Below are positions 24,786 through 32,307 of a stretch of DNA of 64,000 bases, one piece after another (within the stretch, counting starts at the first letter, position 1; every line of letters starts with the position of its first letter). The position numbers and the translations under genes are program-made. Below the pieces are notes generated by a model that saw nothing but the letters and a program-made list of their open reading frames with translations, was not told where the DNA came from and did not search any database. Origin of the DNA: Ornithinimicrobium sp. F0845 (GTDB lineage Bacteria; Actinomycetota; Actinomycetes; Actinomycetales; Dermatophilaceae). The stretch lies in contig NZ_JALKAL010000014.1 of the NCBI RefSeq assembly GCF_023015765.1, positions 47,391 to 111,390 on the forward strand, in the 5' to 3' direction.

Positions 24786-26894
24786 TTAGCCGGCGTGCTC
24801 CCGCATCTGTCGCAGCTCCTTCTTGAGGTCGCCGATCTCGTCCCGCAACCGCGCCGCGAGCTCGAAGTGCAGGTCGGTGGCCGCCTGGTGCATCTGGCCT
24901 GTGAGCTCCTGGATGAGCTGCGCCAGCTCGCTGGCCGCGAGGTTCTCCCGGCGACCACCGAGCGCCACGCCGGCGTCGGCGGCCACGGCACCCGCGTTGG
25001 GCCGCCCGCGCTTGCCCCGGGACTGCGACCGGCCGCTGCCCATCAGCGCCTCGGTGTCGGCGTCCTCGCGCTCGAGCATGTCGGTGATGTCGGCGATCTT
25101 CTTGCGCAACGGCGTGGGGTCGATGCCGTGCGCGGTGTTGAAGGCGATCTGCTTCTCGCGGCGCCGGTTGGTCTCGTCGATCGCCTCCGCCATCGAGGGA
25201 GTGATCTTGTCGGCATACATGTGCACCTGGCCGGACACGTTGCGAGCCGCGCGACCGATGGTCTGGATCAGCGATCGAGCCGACCTCAGGAAGCCCTCCT
25301 TGTCGGCGTCCAGGATGCTCACCAGGGAGACCTCTGGCAGGTCCAGGCCCTCTCGGAGCAGGTTGATGCCGACCAGCACGTCATACTCGCCCAGCCGCAG
25401 CTCACGCAGCAGCTCCACGCGGCGGAGCGTGTCGACCTCGGAGTGCAGATAGCGGACGCGGACGCCCTTGTCGAGGAGGTAGTCGGTCAGGTCCTCGGCC
25501 ATCTTCTTGGTCAGCGTGGTCACCAGGACCCGCTCGTTCTTGGCGGTCCGCTCACCGATCTCGTGCATCAGGTCATCGATCTGGCCCTTGGTCGGCTTCA
25601 GGACGACCTCGGGGTCGACCAGTCCGGTGGGCCGGATGATCTGCTCGACGACACCGTCCGACTTGGCCATCTCGTAGTCGCCGGGGGTCGCCGAGAGGTA
25701 GACCGTCTGACCGATGCGGTCCAGGAACTCCTCCCACTTCAGCGGTCGGTTGTCCATCGCGCTGGGCAGCCGGAACCCGTGGTCGACGAGGGTCCGCTTG
25801 CGGGACATGTCCCCCTCATACATCGCACCGATCTGCGGCACGGTCACGTGGGACTCGTCGATCACCAGCAGGAAGTCCTCGGGAAAGTAGTCCAGGAGGC
25901 AGTTGGGCGCCGAGCCACGCTCGCGTCCGTCGATGTGCAGCGAGTAGTTCTCGATACCCGAGCAGGAGCCGACCTGGCGCATCATCTCGATGTCGTAGGT
26001 CGTCCGCATCCGCAGGCGCTGCGCCTCGAGCAGCTTGCCGTCCTTCTCGAACCTGGCCAGCTGCTCGGCCAGCTCGGCCTCGATGCCCGTCACGGCCCGC
26101 TCCATCCGCTCCGGGCCGGCGACGTAGTGCGAGGCCGGGAAGACATACATCTCCTGCTCCTCGCGCACCACCTCACCGGTGATCGGGTTGAGGGTGTAGA
26201 GCTTGTCGATCTCGTCGCCGAAGAACTCGACCCTGACGGCGAGCTCCTCGTACTGCGGGATGATCTCGACCGTGTCGCCCCGCACGCGGAAGGTGCCACG
26301 GCTGAAGGCCATGTCGTTGCGGGTGTACTGCATGGTGACGAACTTGCGCAGCAGGTCGTCCCGCTCGATCTCGTCGCCGACCCGGAGCTGGACCATCCGG
26401 TCGACATACTCCTGTGGCGTGCCGAGGCCGTAGATGCAGGACACCGAGGCCACCACGACCACGTCCCGGCGGGTCAGCAGGGAGTTGGTCGCCGAGTGGC
26501 GCAGCCGCTCCACCTCGTCGTTGATCGAGGAGTCCTTCTCGATGTAGGTGTCCGTCTGGGGGACATACGCCTCGGGCTGGTAGTAGTCGTAGTAGCTCAC
26601 GAAGTACTCCACCGCGTTGCGCGGCAGCAGCTCGCGGAACTCGTTGGCCAGCTGGGCGGCAAGGGTCTTGTTGGGCGCCATCACCAGCGTGGGCCGCTGG
26701 ACCTGTTCCAGCAGCCAGGCGGTCGTGGCGGACTTGCCGGTGCCGGTAGCGCCCAGGAGCACGACATTCTGCTCGCCGCGGTTGATCCGGTCGGCGAGCT
26801 CCCTGATGGCCTGCGGCTGGTCACCGCTGGGCTGGAAGTCGGACTCGACACGGATGGGCGCGACGGTCCGCTGGAGGTCAGTCGTGGGGCGCAT
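24786..26894 (-). CDS. uvrB: excinuclease ABC subunit B
   Basis: Damage-verification helicase of nucleotide excision repair, 702 residues. It has Walker A GATGTGKS, the beta-hairpin [12 protein letters not shown] that clamps DNA, helicase motifs including QTIGRAARN, and a C-terminal UVR motif that binds Uvr[14 protein letters not shown] is the usual actinobacterial N-terminus. The ATG has no separated Shine-Dalgarno sequence and appears leaderless, with its -10 beginning at the coaE stop codon. Confidence 0.97.
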   Translation of the reverse strand: MRPTTDLQRTVAPIRVESDFQPSGDQPQAIRELADRINRGEQNVVLLGATGTGKSATTAWLLEQVQRPTLVMAPNKTLAAQLANEFRELLPRNAVEYFVSYYDYYQPEAYVPQTDTYIEKDSSINDEVERLRHSATNSLLTRRDVVVVASVSCIYGLGTPQEYVDRMVQLRVGDEIERDDLLRKFVTMQYTRNDMAFSRGTFRVRGDTVEIIPQYEELAVRVEFFGDEIDKLYTLNPITGEVVREEQEMYVFPASHYVAGPERMERAVTGIEAELAEQLARFEKDGKLLEAQRLRMRTTYDIEMMRQVGSCSGIENYSLHIDGRERGSAPNCLLDYFPEDFLLVIDESHVTVPQIGAMYEGDMSRKRTLVDHGFRLPSAMDNRPLKWEEFLDRIGQTVYLSATPGDYEMAKSDGVVEQIIRPTGLVDPEVVLKPTKGQIDDLMHEIGERTAKNERVLVTTLTKKMAEDLTDYLLDKGVRVRYLHSEVDTLRRVELLRELRLGEYDVLVGINLLREGLDLPEVSLVSILDADKEGFLRSARSLIQTIGRAARNVSGQVHMYADKITPSMAEAIDETNRRREKQIAFNTAHGIDPTPLRKKIADITDMLEREDADTEALMGSGRSQSRGKRGRPNAGAVAADAGVALGGRRENLAASELAQLIQELTGQMHQAATDLHFELAARLRDEIGDLKKELRQMREHAG

Positions 26895-26900
26895 ACCTCA

Positions 26901-26906
26901 ACGCTA
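26901..26906 (-). promoter_or_regulatory. leaderless -10 (TAGCGT) for uvrB
   Basis: TAGCGT on the minus strand, six bases, then ATG. The first three bases of the hexamer are the TAG stop codon of coaE. Confidence 0.6.
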
Positions 26907-27827
26907 ACCGTCACCACCGACAGTGTGTTCCCGCAGCGTGAGCACCACCGGTCGCCCCGGGTCAGCGGAGGCGTGCCGACCCTCCCCGACGGCCGGGAAG
27001 CCGGCTCGGGCCAGCCGCTCACGCATCGCATCGGCCGGCACACCCGGGGCCAGCGGCACCAGCAGGCTGTCGGTGCCCGGGTCGAGCTCCAAGGCGCCGT
27101 CCAGGTCCTCCCCCAGCACGTACCCCAGGCGGGCCTCCAACCGGACCATCTCCTCCGGCCCGGGGACCTCGTGGGTCGGCACCCCCAGCCCCTGCACGAG
27201 GTGGGTGAGGAACGGGACCAGGCGCTCGGCATACAGTCGTTCGGTGGCGGCCCGGAGCTCATCGACGGTCCCCTCGTTGTCCAACCAGACGTCCGCCACG
27301 GCCCGCCGTTGGACGTCGGTGGCCTGGGCGTCGATCCGCTGCTCCGCCTCCGCGCCGGTCATGCCCCGCAGGTCGGTCAGCCGCCTCAGCCGGGTCTCGC
27401 GGGAGGCCCCGACGATGATGACGAGGTGGTAGCGCGGTGCGTAGCCGACCTCGACCAGCAGTGGCACGTCGTGCACCACGATGCTGTGGGCCGGGGCGGC
27501 GGCGATGAGCTCCCGGGTCCGCTCGGCGATCAGCGGGTGGGTGATCCCCTCCAGGTCAGTGCGGGCTGCGGGGTCACCGAAGACGACCCGCCCCAGGGCG
27601 GCCCGGTCCAGCGCTCCCTCCGGGGTGAGTATGTCGTCCCCGAACCGCTGCGCGATCGCCGCCAGTCCCGGTGTGCCCGGCTCGACCACCTCCCGGGCCA
27701 GCAGGTCGGCGTCGATCACCACCGCGCCCCGGTCGGCCAGGGTCTGCGAGACCGTCGACTTCCCCGAACCGATGCCGCCGCTCAGGCCCACGCGCAGCAA
27801 AAGGTCAGGAGCGTCGCTCTGGGGCAT
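26904..27827 (-). CDS. coaE: dephospho-CoA kinase with C-terminal extension
   Basis: Phosphorylates dephospho-CoA in the last step of coenzyme A synthesis. The kinase domain (about residues 10-205) has Walker A GLSGGIGSGKST, the HDVPLLVE segment and the lid region. A further 100 residues follow. Many actinobacterial CoaE proteins carry a C-terminal GrpB/UPF0157 domain; the segment around DSLLVPLAPGVPADAMRER and SADPGRPVVLTLRE resembles part of it but is too short to be complete. The promoter is leaderless, facing a second one for the SDR gene. Confidence 0.94.
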   Translation of the reverse strand: MPQSDAPDLLLRVGLSGGIGSGKSTVSQTLADRGAVVIDADLLAREVVEPGTPGLAAIAQRFGDDILTPEGALDRAALGRVVFGDPAARTDLEGITHPLIAERTRELIAAAPAHSIVVHDVPLLVEVGYAPRYHLVIIVGASRETRLRRLTDLRGMTGAEAEQRIDAQATDVQRRAVADVWLDNEGTVDELRAATERLYAERLVPFLTHLVQGLGVPTHEVPGPEEMVRLEARLGYVLGEDLDGALELDPGTDSLLVPLAPGVPADAMRERLARAGFPAVGEGRHASADPGRPVVLTLREHTVGGDG

Positions 27828-27833
27828 ATGGCC

Positions 27834-27839
27834 AGCGTA
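27834..27839 (-). promoter_or_regulatory. leaderless -10 (TACGCT) for coaE
   Basis: TACGCT on the minus strand, six bases, then ATG, in the 36-bp spacer shared with the divergent SDR gene. Confidence 0.6.
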
Positions 27840-27851
27840 ACGAGGGTGCGG

Positions 27852-27857
27852 CAGACT
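27852..27857 (+). promoter_or_regulatory. leaderless -10 (CAGACT) for the SDR gene
   Basis: CAGACT, six bases, then ATG. The first base deviates from TANNNT; the geometry matches the other leaderless genes. Confidence 0.5.
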
Positions 27858-27863
27858 CGCCCC

Positions 27864-28619
27864 ATGGGTTCACGCATCGTCGTCACCGGAGGTGGCACCG
27901 GCATCGGCCGGGCCATCACGTCCGCCCTGCTGCCCCAGGCGTCCCAGGTCGTCATCGTCGGCCGCCGGGAACAGGTGCTGCGCGAGGCGGCACGCGAGCT
28001 GGCTCCCCAGGCCCCGCCCGGTGTCCAGATCAGCCCGCTCGCCTGCGACCTGACGGTGCCGGAGGAGGTGGAGCGTCTGGCTGCGATCCTCCACCGCGGC
28101 CCGGCGATCGACGTGCTGGTCTGCAACGCCGGCGGCAACCTCGGCGTCGCCGCCGGACCCGACCTGGCCTCGGTGGCGGAGGGCTGGCGGGCGGACTTCG
28201 ACGCCAACGTGCTCTCGGCGGTGCTGCTGACACAGGCGCTGCTTGACCACATCCGACGCCCGGGCGGGCGGATCATCGCGATGAGCTCCATCGCCGCCCT
28301 GCGCGGATCGGGGTCCTATGGCGCGGCCAAGGCTGCCCTCAACGCCTGGGTGCTGTCCCTGGCCCAGCAGCTGGCCGCCGAGGGCGTCACGGTCAACGCG
28401 GTGGCCCCGGGCTTCGTGCCCGGCACGCCGTTCTGGGAGGACCGCATCGCCGCCGACCCGTCCGTGCGCACCAAGCGGATGGCCACCATCCCGATGGGGC
28501 GCCCCGGCACACCGGAGGAGGTGGCCGCGGCAGTCGCCTATCTCGCCAGCCCCGGCGCGGGGTGGACCACGGGCCAGATCCTGCAGGTCAACGGCGGCAC
28601 CCTGCTCGGCCGCGGCTGA
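27864..28619 (+). CDS. SDR-family NAD(P)-dependent oxidoreductase
   Basis: Classical short-chain dehydrogenase of 251 residues. It has the cofactor motif TGGGTGIG at the N-terminus, CNAGG, the catalytic serine in SSIAAL, the YGAAK pair (Tyr and Lys) and a C-terminal segment close to 3-oxoacyl-reductase-like SDRs. The substrate is not evident from sequence or neighbours. It diverges from coaE across a 36-bp spacer. Confidence 0.9.
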   Translation: MGSRIVVTGGGTGIGRAITSALLPQASQVVIVGRREQVLREAARELAPQAPPGVQISPLACDLTVPEEVERLAAILHRGPAIDVLVCNAGGNLGVAAGPDLASVAEGWRADFDANVLSAVLLTQALLDHIRRPGGRIIAMSSIAALRGSGSYGAAKAALNAWVLSLAQQLAAEGVTVNAVAPGFVPGTPFWEDRIAADPSVRTKRMATIPMGRPGTPEEVAAAVAYLASPGAGWTTGQILQVNGGTLLGRG

Positions 28620-28636
28620 GCTCGCGAGGCCCCGAG

Positions 28637-28716
28637 CCACGGCGCACTGCCCCGGCACTCCGAACCACGGCGCACTGCCCGGGCAGCACCATGAGTCCTG
28701 ATGGCACCATGAGTCC
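28637..28716. repeat. two short tandem duplications before a small unknown gene
   Basis: CCACGGCGCACTGCCC occurs twice with a 28-bp period (28637, 28665). Immediately after, GCACCATGAGTCC occurs twice with an 18-bp period (28686, 28704). The second copy of the latter abuts the ATG of the next gene, so the duplication covers its -10 region. Confidence 0.8.
28705..28710 (+). promoter_or_regulatory. candidate leaderless -10 (CACCAT)
   Basis: CACCAT, six bases, then ATG. The same hexamer is duplicated 18 bp upstream. Confidence 0.35.
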
Positions 28717-29004
28717 ATGAGCGACGATGTCGAGGTCTCCGCGCTGGCCATCAATGTGACGGTCCCGGACCACCTGCGTTGGACCGACACGCGCCGCGAC
28801 GAGGAGTTCACCCTGACCTCCATCACGGTCCGGATGCTGCCCGACGGGCACCTGGCGGCGAAGGCCTACGGGCGACCGACCGCGGGTGGACGGGGTGGTT
28901 ACACCTCGTTCCGGGTGCCGGACTCCCCCGAGCTGCACGCGCTCATCGACGCCGGTGCGGCACGTGCGGCGGACCGCTGGTCGCACCACCACGGCCTGCC
29001 CTGA
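28717..29004 (+). CDS. small protein of unknown function
   Basis: I do not recognise this 95-residue protein. It is hydrophilic, without a signal peptide or membrane segment. It has a likely beta-rich first half (alternating hydrophobics in SALAINVTVPDHLRW and FTLTSITVRML), a glycine-rich turn (TAGGRGGYTSFRV) and a helical C-terminus ending in WSHHHGLP. Codon use matches the neighbours and the start fits the leaderless pattern, which supports a real gene. It stands alone between the SDR gene and the rpsA region. Confidence 0.6.
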   Translation: MSDDVEVSALAINVTVPDHLRWTDTRRDEEFTLTSITVRMLPDGHLAAKAYGRPTAGGRGGYTSFRVPDSPELHALIDAGAARAADRWSHHHGLP

Positions 29005-29131
29005 TCAGAGCTCCGCGCGACCCCACCTCCGCGCAGCCCCACCTACGCTCACCCCCACCTGCGCGCAGCCCACCACCACTTCACGTGCCCCGCGACCGCA
29101 CCTCCCTGCGGCTTCCCACCGTCTGTCGTTG

Positions 29132-29202
29132 GTCGGTGCGAGGGAATCGCCGTCGATGTCATGACAATGCGCTCGCACCGACGCGTGTCTGCTCGCACCG
29201 AC
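29132..29202. repeat. inverted and direct 11-bp repeats (GTCGGTGCGAG)
   Basis: GTCGGTGCGAG at 29132-29142 has perfect inverted partners CTCGCACCGAC at 29172-29182 and 29192-29202, the latter two exactly 20 bp apart. This can fold as a stem with a roughly 29-nt loop. A related palindrome, GGTCGGTG/CACCGACC, occurs upstream of rpsA. Confidence 0.75.
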
Positions 29203-29220
29203 AGCGACACGCCGGCCGCG

Positions 29221-29370
29221 TGACAGCAGCGGAGACGTCGCGCCGCCCGAGGCACACGACGCCAGCCGCGTGACCGCAGCGGAGAGGTCGCCCCGCCCGA
29301 GGCACACGACGCCGGCCGCGTGACCGCAGCGAAGACGCCGCGCCGCCCTGGCAACGCGAACGGCCCGGCT
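29221..29370. repeat. three-copy 50-bp tandem repeat downstream of rpsA
   Basis: Units begin at 29221, 29271 and 29321 (TGACNGCAGCG...), the first two about 90% alike and the third diverging where it runs into the rpsA terminator. They encode no recognisable protein. Confidence 0.85.
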
Positions 29371-29395
29371 CCCCCGAAGGGGAACCGGGCCGTTC
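29358..29395 (-). terminator. rpsA terminator
   Basis: A 17-bp stem with one mismatch (GAACGGCCCGG...CCGGGCCGTTC extended by CCCC/GGGG) and a short loop, about 45 bases past the rpsA stop. It lacks a long T-run, as is common in actinobacteria. Confidence 0.75.
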
Positions 29396-29438
29396 GGCAT
29401 ACTCCGTCAACCGCGGGAGCGGCCGGTCGGAGCGGTGC

Positions 29439-30926
29439 TCAGTTGCCGGTGAGCTTCTCGCGCAGGGCGGCGAGGGCCTCGTCGGAGGCCAGGGTGCCCT
29501 GGGCCTCGGACGGTGCGGACGGCGCCGCAGCCTCGGTGCTGCTCGAGCCGCTGCCCGAGGAGTAGGTGGTCGCGGTGTCCGCGGCGTCGCCGGCGGACTC
29601 CTCGGCCTCGGAGGCCGCCTCGACCTGGGTCTTGTGGGCCTCGTAGCGCTCGTGGGCCTCGGCGTACTCCTTCTCCCACTTCTCGCGCTGGGCCTCGAAG
29701 CCCTCCATCCACTCCTGCGCCTCGGCGTCGAAGCCCTCGGGGTACTTGTAGTTCCCCTCCTCGTCGTACTCGGCAGCCATGCCGTAGAGGGTCGGGTCGA
29801 ACTCGGCCGCAACAGCCTCGTTGGCCTGCTTCAGCGACAGCGAGATCCGGCGACGCTCCAGGTCGATGTCGATGACCTTGACGAAGATGTCGGTGCCGAC
29901 GGTGACGACCTGCTCCGGCAGCTCCACGTGGCGCTCGGCCAGCTCGGAGATGTGGACCAGACCCTCGATGCCGTCCTCGACCCGCACGAACGCACCGAAG
30001 GGCACCAGCTTGGTGACCTTGCCCGGCACGACCTGGCCGATGGCGTGGGTGCGCGCGAAGTGCTGCCACGGGTCCTCCTGGGTCGCCTTCAGCGACAGGG
30101 AGACACGCTCGCGGTCCATGTCGACGTCCAGCACCTCGACGGTGACCTCGTCGCCGACCTCGACGACCTCGCCCGGGTTGTCGATGTGCTTCCAGGACAG
30201 CTCGGAGACGTGGACCAAACCGTCCACGCCGCCGCCCAGGTCGACGAACGCACCGAAGTTGACGATGCTGCTGACGACACCGGAGCGGACCTGGCCCTTG
30301 GCCAGCTCCTTGAGGAAGGTGGTGCGGACCTCGGACTGGGTCTGCTCCAGCCACGCGCGACGGGACAGGACCACGTTGTTGCGGTTCTTGTCCAGCTCGA
30401 TGATCTTGGCCTCGATCTGCTGGCCGACGTAGGGCTGCAGGTCGCGGACGCGCCGCATCTCGACGAGGGAGGCGGGCAGGAAGCCACGCAGGCCGATGTC
30501 GAGGATGAGGCCGCCCTTGACGACCTCGATGACGGTGCCGGTGACGACGCCGTCCTCCTCCTTGACCTGCTCGATGGAGCCCCAGGCGCGCTCGTACTGC
30601 GCGCGCTTCTTGGACAGGATCAGGCGGCCTTCCTTGTCCTCCTTCTGGAGGACGAGGGCCTCGACCTCGTCGCCGACGTTGACCACCTCGGAGGGGTCGA
30701 CGTCGTGCTTGATGGCCAGCTCGCGGGACGGGATGACGCCCTCGGTCTTGTAGCCGATGTCGAGCAGGACCTCGTCCCGGTCGACCTTGACGATGACACC
30801 TTCGACAATGTCTCCGTCGTTGAAGTTCTTGATCGTGGCGTCGATCGCTGCGAGGAGATCCTCCTCAGACCCGATGTCGTTGATCGCGATCTGGGAGATG
30901 GCCTTCTCAGGCGCAGTTGCAGTCAT
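29439..30926 (-). CDS. rpsA: 30S ribosomal protein S1
   Basis: RNA-binding ribosomal protein that helps mRNA docking. Its 495 residues contain four S1 OB-fold repeats (beginning near residues 35, 120, 205 and 290; the last two open with VSSIVNFGAFVDLG and VTKLVPFGAFVRVE) and an acidic, Ser/Ala-rich C-terminal tail. I chose the ATG at 30926 (MTATAPEKAISQI) because it is the family N-terminus and has GGAG ten bases upstream; an ATG nine codons earlier has no ribosome site. Confidence 0.96.
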   Translation of the reverse strand: MTATAPEKAISQIAINDIGSEEDLLAAIDATIKNFNDGDIVEGVIVKVDRDEVLLDIGYKTEGVIPSRELAIKHDVDPSEVVNVGDEVEALVLQKEDKEGRLILSKKRAQYERAWGSIEQVKEEDGVVTGTVIEVVKGGLILDIGLRGFLPASLVEMRRVRDLQPYVGQQIEAKIIELDKNRNNVVLSRRAWLEQTQSEVRTTFLKELAKGQVRSGVVSSIVNFGAFVDLGGGVDGLVHVSELSWKHIDNPGEVVEVGDEVTVEVLDVDMDRERVSLSLKATQEDPWQHFARTHAIGQVVPGKVTKLVPFGAFVRVEDGIEGLVHISELAERHVELPEQVVTVGTDIFVKVIDIDLERRRISLSLKQANEAVAAEFDPTLYGMAAEYDEEGNYKYPEGFDAEAQEWMEGFEAQREKWEKEYAEAHERYEAHKTQVEAASEAEESAGDAADTATTYSSGSGSSSTEAAAPSAPSEAQGTLASDEALAALREKLTGN

Positions 30927-30973
30927 GTAGTAGGGGCTCCGATGTGTGGACATGCAGTGAGGACGGAGTCAAC

Positions 30974-31002
30974 GTCATAGGCGACCCGCCCGGGATGGAC
31001 AG
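30974..31002 (-). promoter_or_regulatory. candidate rpsA promoter
   Basis: Minus-strand CTGTCC, a 17-base spacer, then TATGAC about 48 bases before the rpsA start. Confidence 0.45.
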
Positions 31003-31012
31003 TTATTGTGGC

Positions 31013-31030
31013 GGTCGGTGAGCACCGACC
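31013..31030. promoter_or_regulatory. inverted repeat upstream of the rpsA promoter
   Basis: GGTCGGTG and CACCGACC flank a two-base centre. The site lies just upstream of the candidate rpsA -35 and shares its core with the repeats downstream of rpsA. Confidence 0.4.
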
Positions 31031-31105
31031 GGTACACAGGCACGCACGAATGCACGCGCCGCGCGGACCCACCCTACCTGCGCGTGCCACCGCTGGTCAA
31101 TCCGG

Positions 31106-31111
31106 CAGACT
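31106..31111 (+). promoter_or_regulatory. leaderless -10 (CAGACT) for the methyltransferase gene
   Basis: CAGACT, six bases, then ATG; the same hexamer and spacing as at the SDR gene. Confidence 0.5.
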
Positions 31112-31117
31112 GCGCCC

Positions 31118-31996
31118 ATGAGCACGCCGCCACCTGAGGGCTCCTCCGGCTCGCCCCATCCGGCACTACAGGCACCAGGTCAATATGTCGTGGGGCCGGC
31201 TGAGTCGGTCGGGCGGCGGCCTGCGGATCAGCCGGAGAGCGCCGCCGCGAGCCGCGCCTGGTGGGACGCGGAGGCGACCGACTACTACCGCGAGCACCGT
31301 GCCGTCCTCGGGGACGACGCTCTGATGTGGGGGCCGGAGGGGGTGTACGAGTCCGACCTGGGGCTCCTGGGCGAGGTGGCCGGGCTCGACGTGCTCGAGT
31401 TCGGTGCCGGCGCGGCACAGGGGTCGCGCTGGTGCGCCGCCCGCGGCGCGCGGACGGTGGCGACCGATATCTCGGGAGGAATGCTGGCCCAGGGCCGCCG
31501 GTTGGATGCCGCCGCCCCCGGCGCCCCGGCATACGTCCTGTGCGACGCCGTGTGCCTCCCGTTCGCCGACGAGTCCTTCGACACCGTCTTCTCCGCCTAC
31601 GGTGCACTGCCGTTCGTGGCCGACCCCGCGCGCCTGCTCCGGGAGGTGTCCCGGGTGCTGCGGGTCGGTGGCCGGCTGGTCTTCTCGGTGACCCATCCGA
31701 TCCGGTGGACCCTGCCCGACACACCCGGGCAGGCCGGTCTCACCGTGCGCACCTCCTACTTCGACCGGGACCCCTACGTCGAGCAGGACGCGGCCGGGAG
31801 GGCGACGTACGTGGAGCACCACGCCACGCTCGGCGACCGGGTCCGGCAGATCGTCGCCGCCGGCCTGCACCTGGTCGACCTCGTCGAGCCGGAGTGGCCG
31901 GAACACGCGGACCACGTGTGGGGCGGCTGGAGCCGGCTGCGCGGTGAGCTGGTACCTGGCACCGCGATCTTCGTGTGCCGCAAGGCGACCCCCTGA
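31118..31996 (+). CDS. class I SAM-dependent methyltransferase
   Basis: Methyltransferase of 292 residues with a type 11-like Rossmann core: motif I VLEFGAGAAQGSRW, acidic motif TDISGGML, then CDAVCLPFADESFDTVFS and LREVSRVLRVGGRLVFSV. The target is unknown. A 40-residue Pro/Ser-rich lead precedes a WWDAEATDYYREH segment that is common in actinobacterial homologues of this type. It is divergent from rpsA. Confidence 0.88.
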   Translation: MSTPPPEGSSGSPHPALQAPGQYVVGPAESVGRRPADQPESAAASRAWWDAEATDYYREHRAVLGDDALMWGPEGVYESDLGLLGEVAGLDVLEFGAGAAQGSRWCAARGARTVATDISGGMLAQGRRLDAAAPGAPAYVLCDAVCLPFADESFDTVFSAYGALPFVADPARLLREVSRVLRVGGRLVFSVTHPIRWTLPDTPGQAGLTVRTSYFDRDPYVEQDAAGRATYVEHHATLGDRVRQIVAAGLHLVDLVEPEWPEHADHVWGGWSRLRGELVPGTAIFVCRKATP

Positions 31997-32307
31997 CAAG
32001 ATTTCGCAGCGGGGTTCAGGTTGGTAACAGAACGGACAACATGTGAGCCGATCCGGCGCAGACACTGGCCACAAGGCCCCTCGTCGCGTTTAATACGGCA
32101 AGCGGTACCCCGACGGGTGTCGTGTGCCCCTGCCCCCGAAGTGAGGTCCCGTGACCACGATCGGATCCCTGAGTCGTCGACGGAGAGCGCCTCGCGCTCC
32201 TGGTGATGCGACACCCACACGCCAGCAGCTGCTCCCCACCGGACCACATGGCCCCGGCACCCCTGGCACCACAGCAACTGACCTCGACACCACACCCGGG
32301 AGGTAAT
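31997..32307. other. 311-bp leader region of the liv operon
   Basis: No gene is evident. The only AT-rich patches are GGTAACAGAACGG near 32023 and GTTTAATACGG near 32087. The rest is GC-rich leader of more than 200 bases ending in GGAGG before livH. Short frames here have no family resemblance. Confidence 0.5.
32066..32096 (+). promoter_or_regulatory. weak candidate liv operon promoter
   Basis: TGGCCA, a 17-base spacer, then TTTAAT running into TAATAC. This is the only -10-like AT-rich site before livH. Confidence 0.35.

Larger units (their letters stand above)
29005..29438. other. 434-bp repeat-rich intergenic region
   Basis: No protein-coding gene is evident. From left to right it holds a GC-rich stretch with CCCCACCT/CGCGCAGCC repeats, an inverted/direct repeat set (GTCGGTGCGAG family), three 50-bp tandem units and the rpsA terminator. 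Frames across it are low complexity. Confidence 0.6.

Noticed and set aside
26895..26960. LexA/SOS box upstream of uvrB or uvrA
   Set aside because: No TCGAAC-N4-GTTCGA-like sequence could be seen near either start.
24795..27863. Plus-strand frame running into the SDR gene
   Set aside because: The portion before the ATG at 27864 is antisense to uvrB and coaE; only the SDR domain after that ATG is real.
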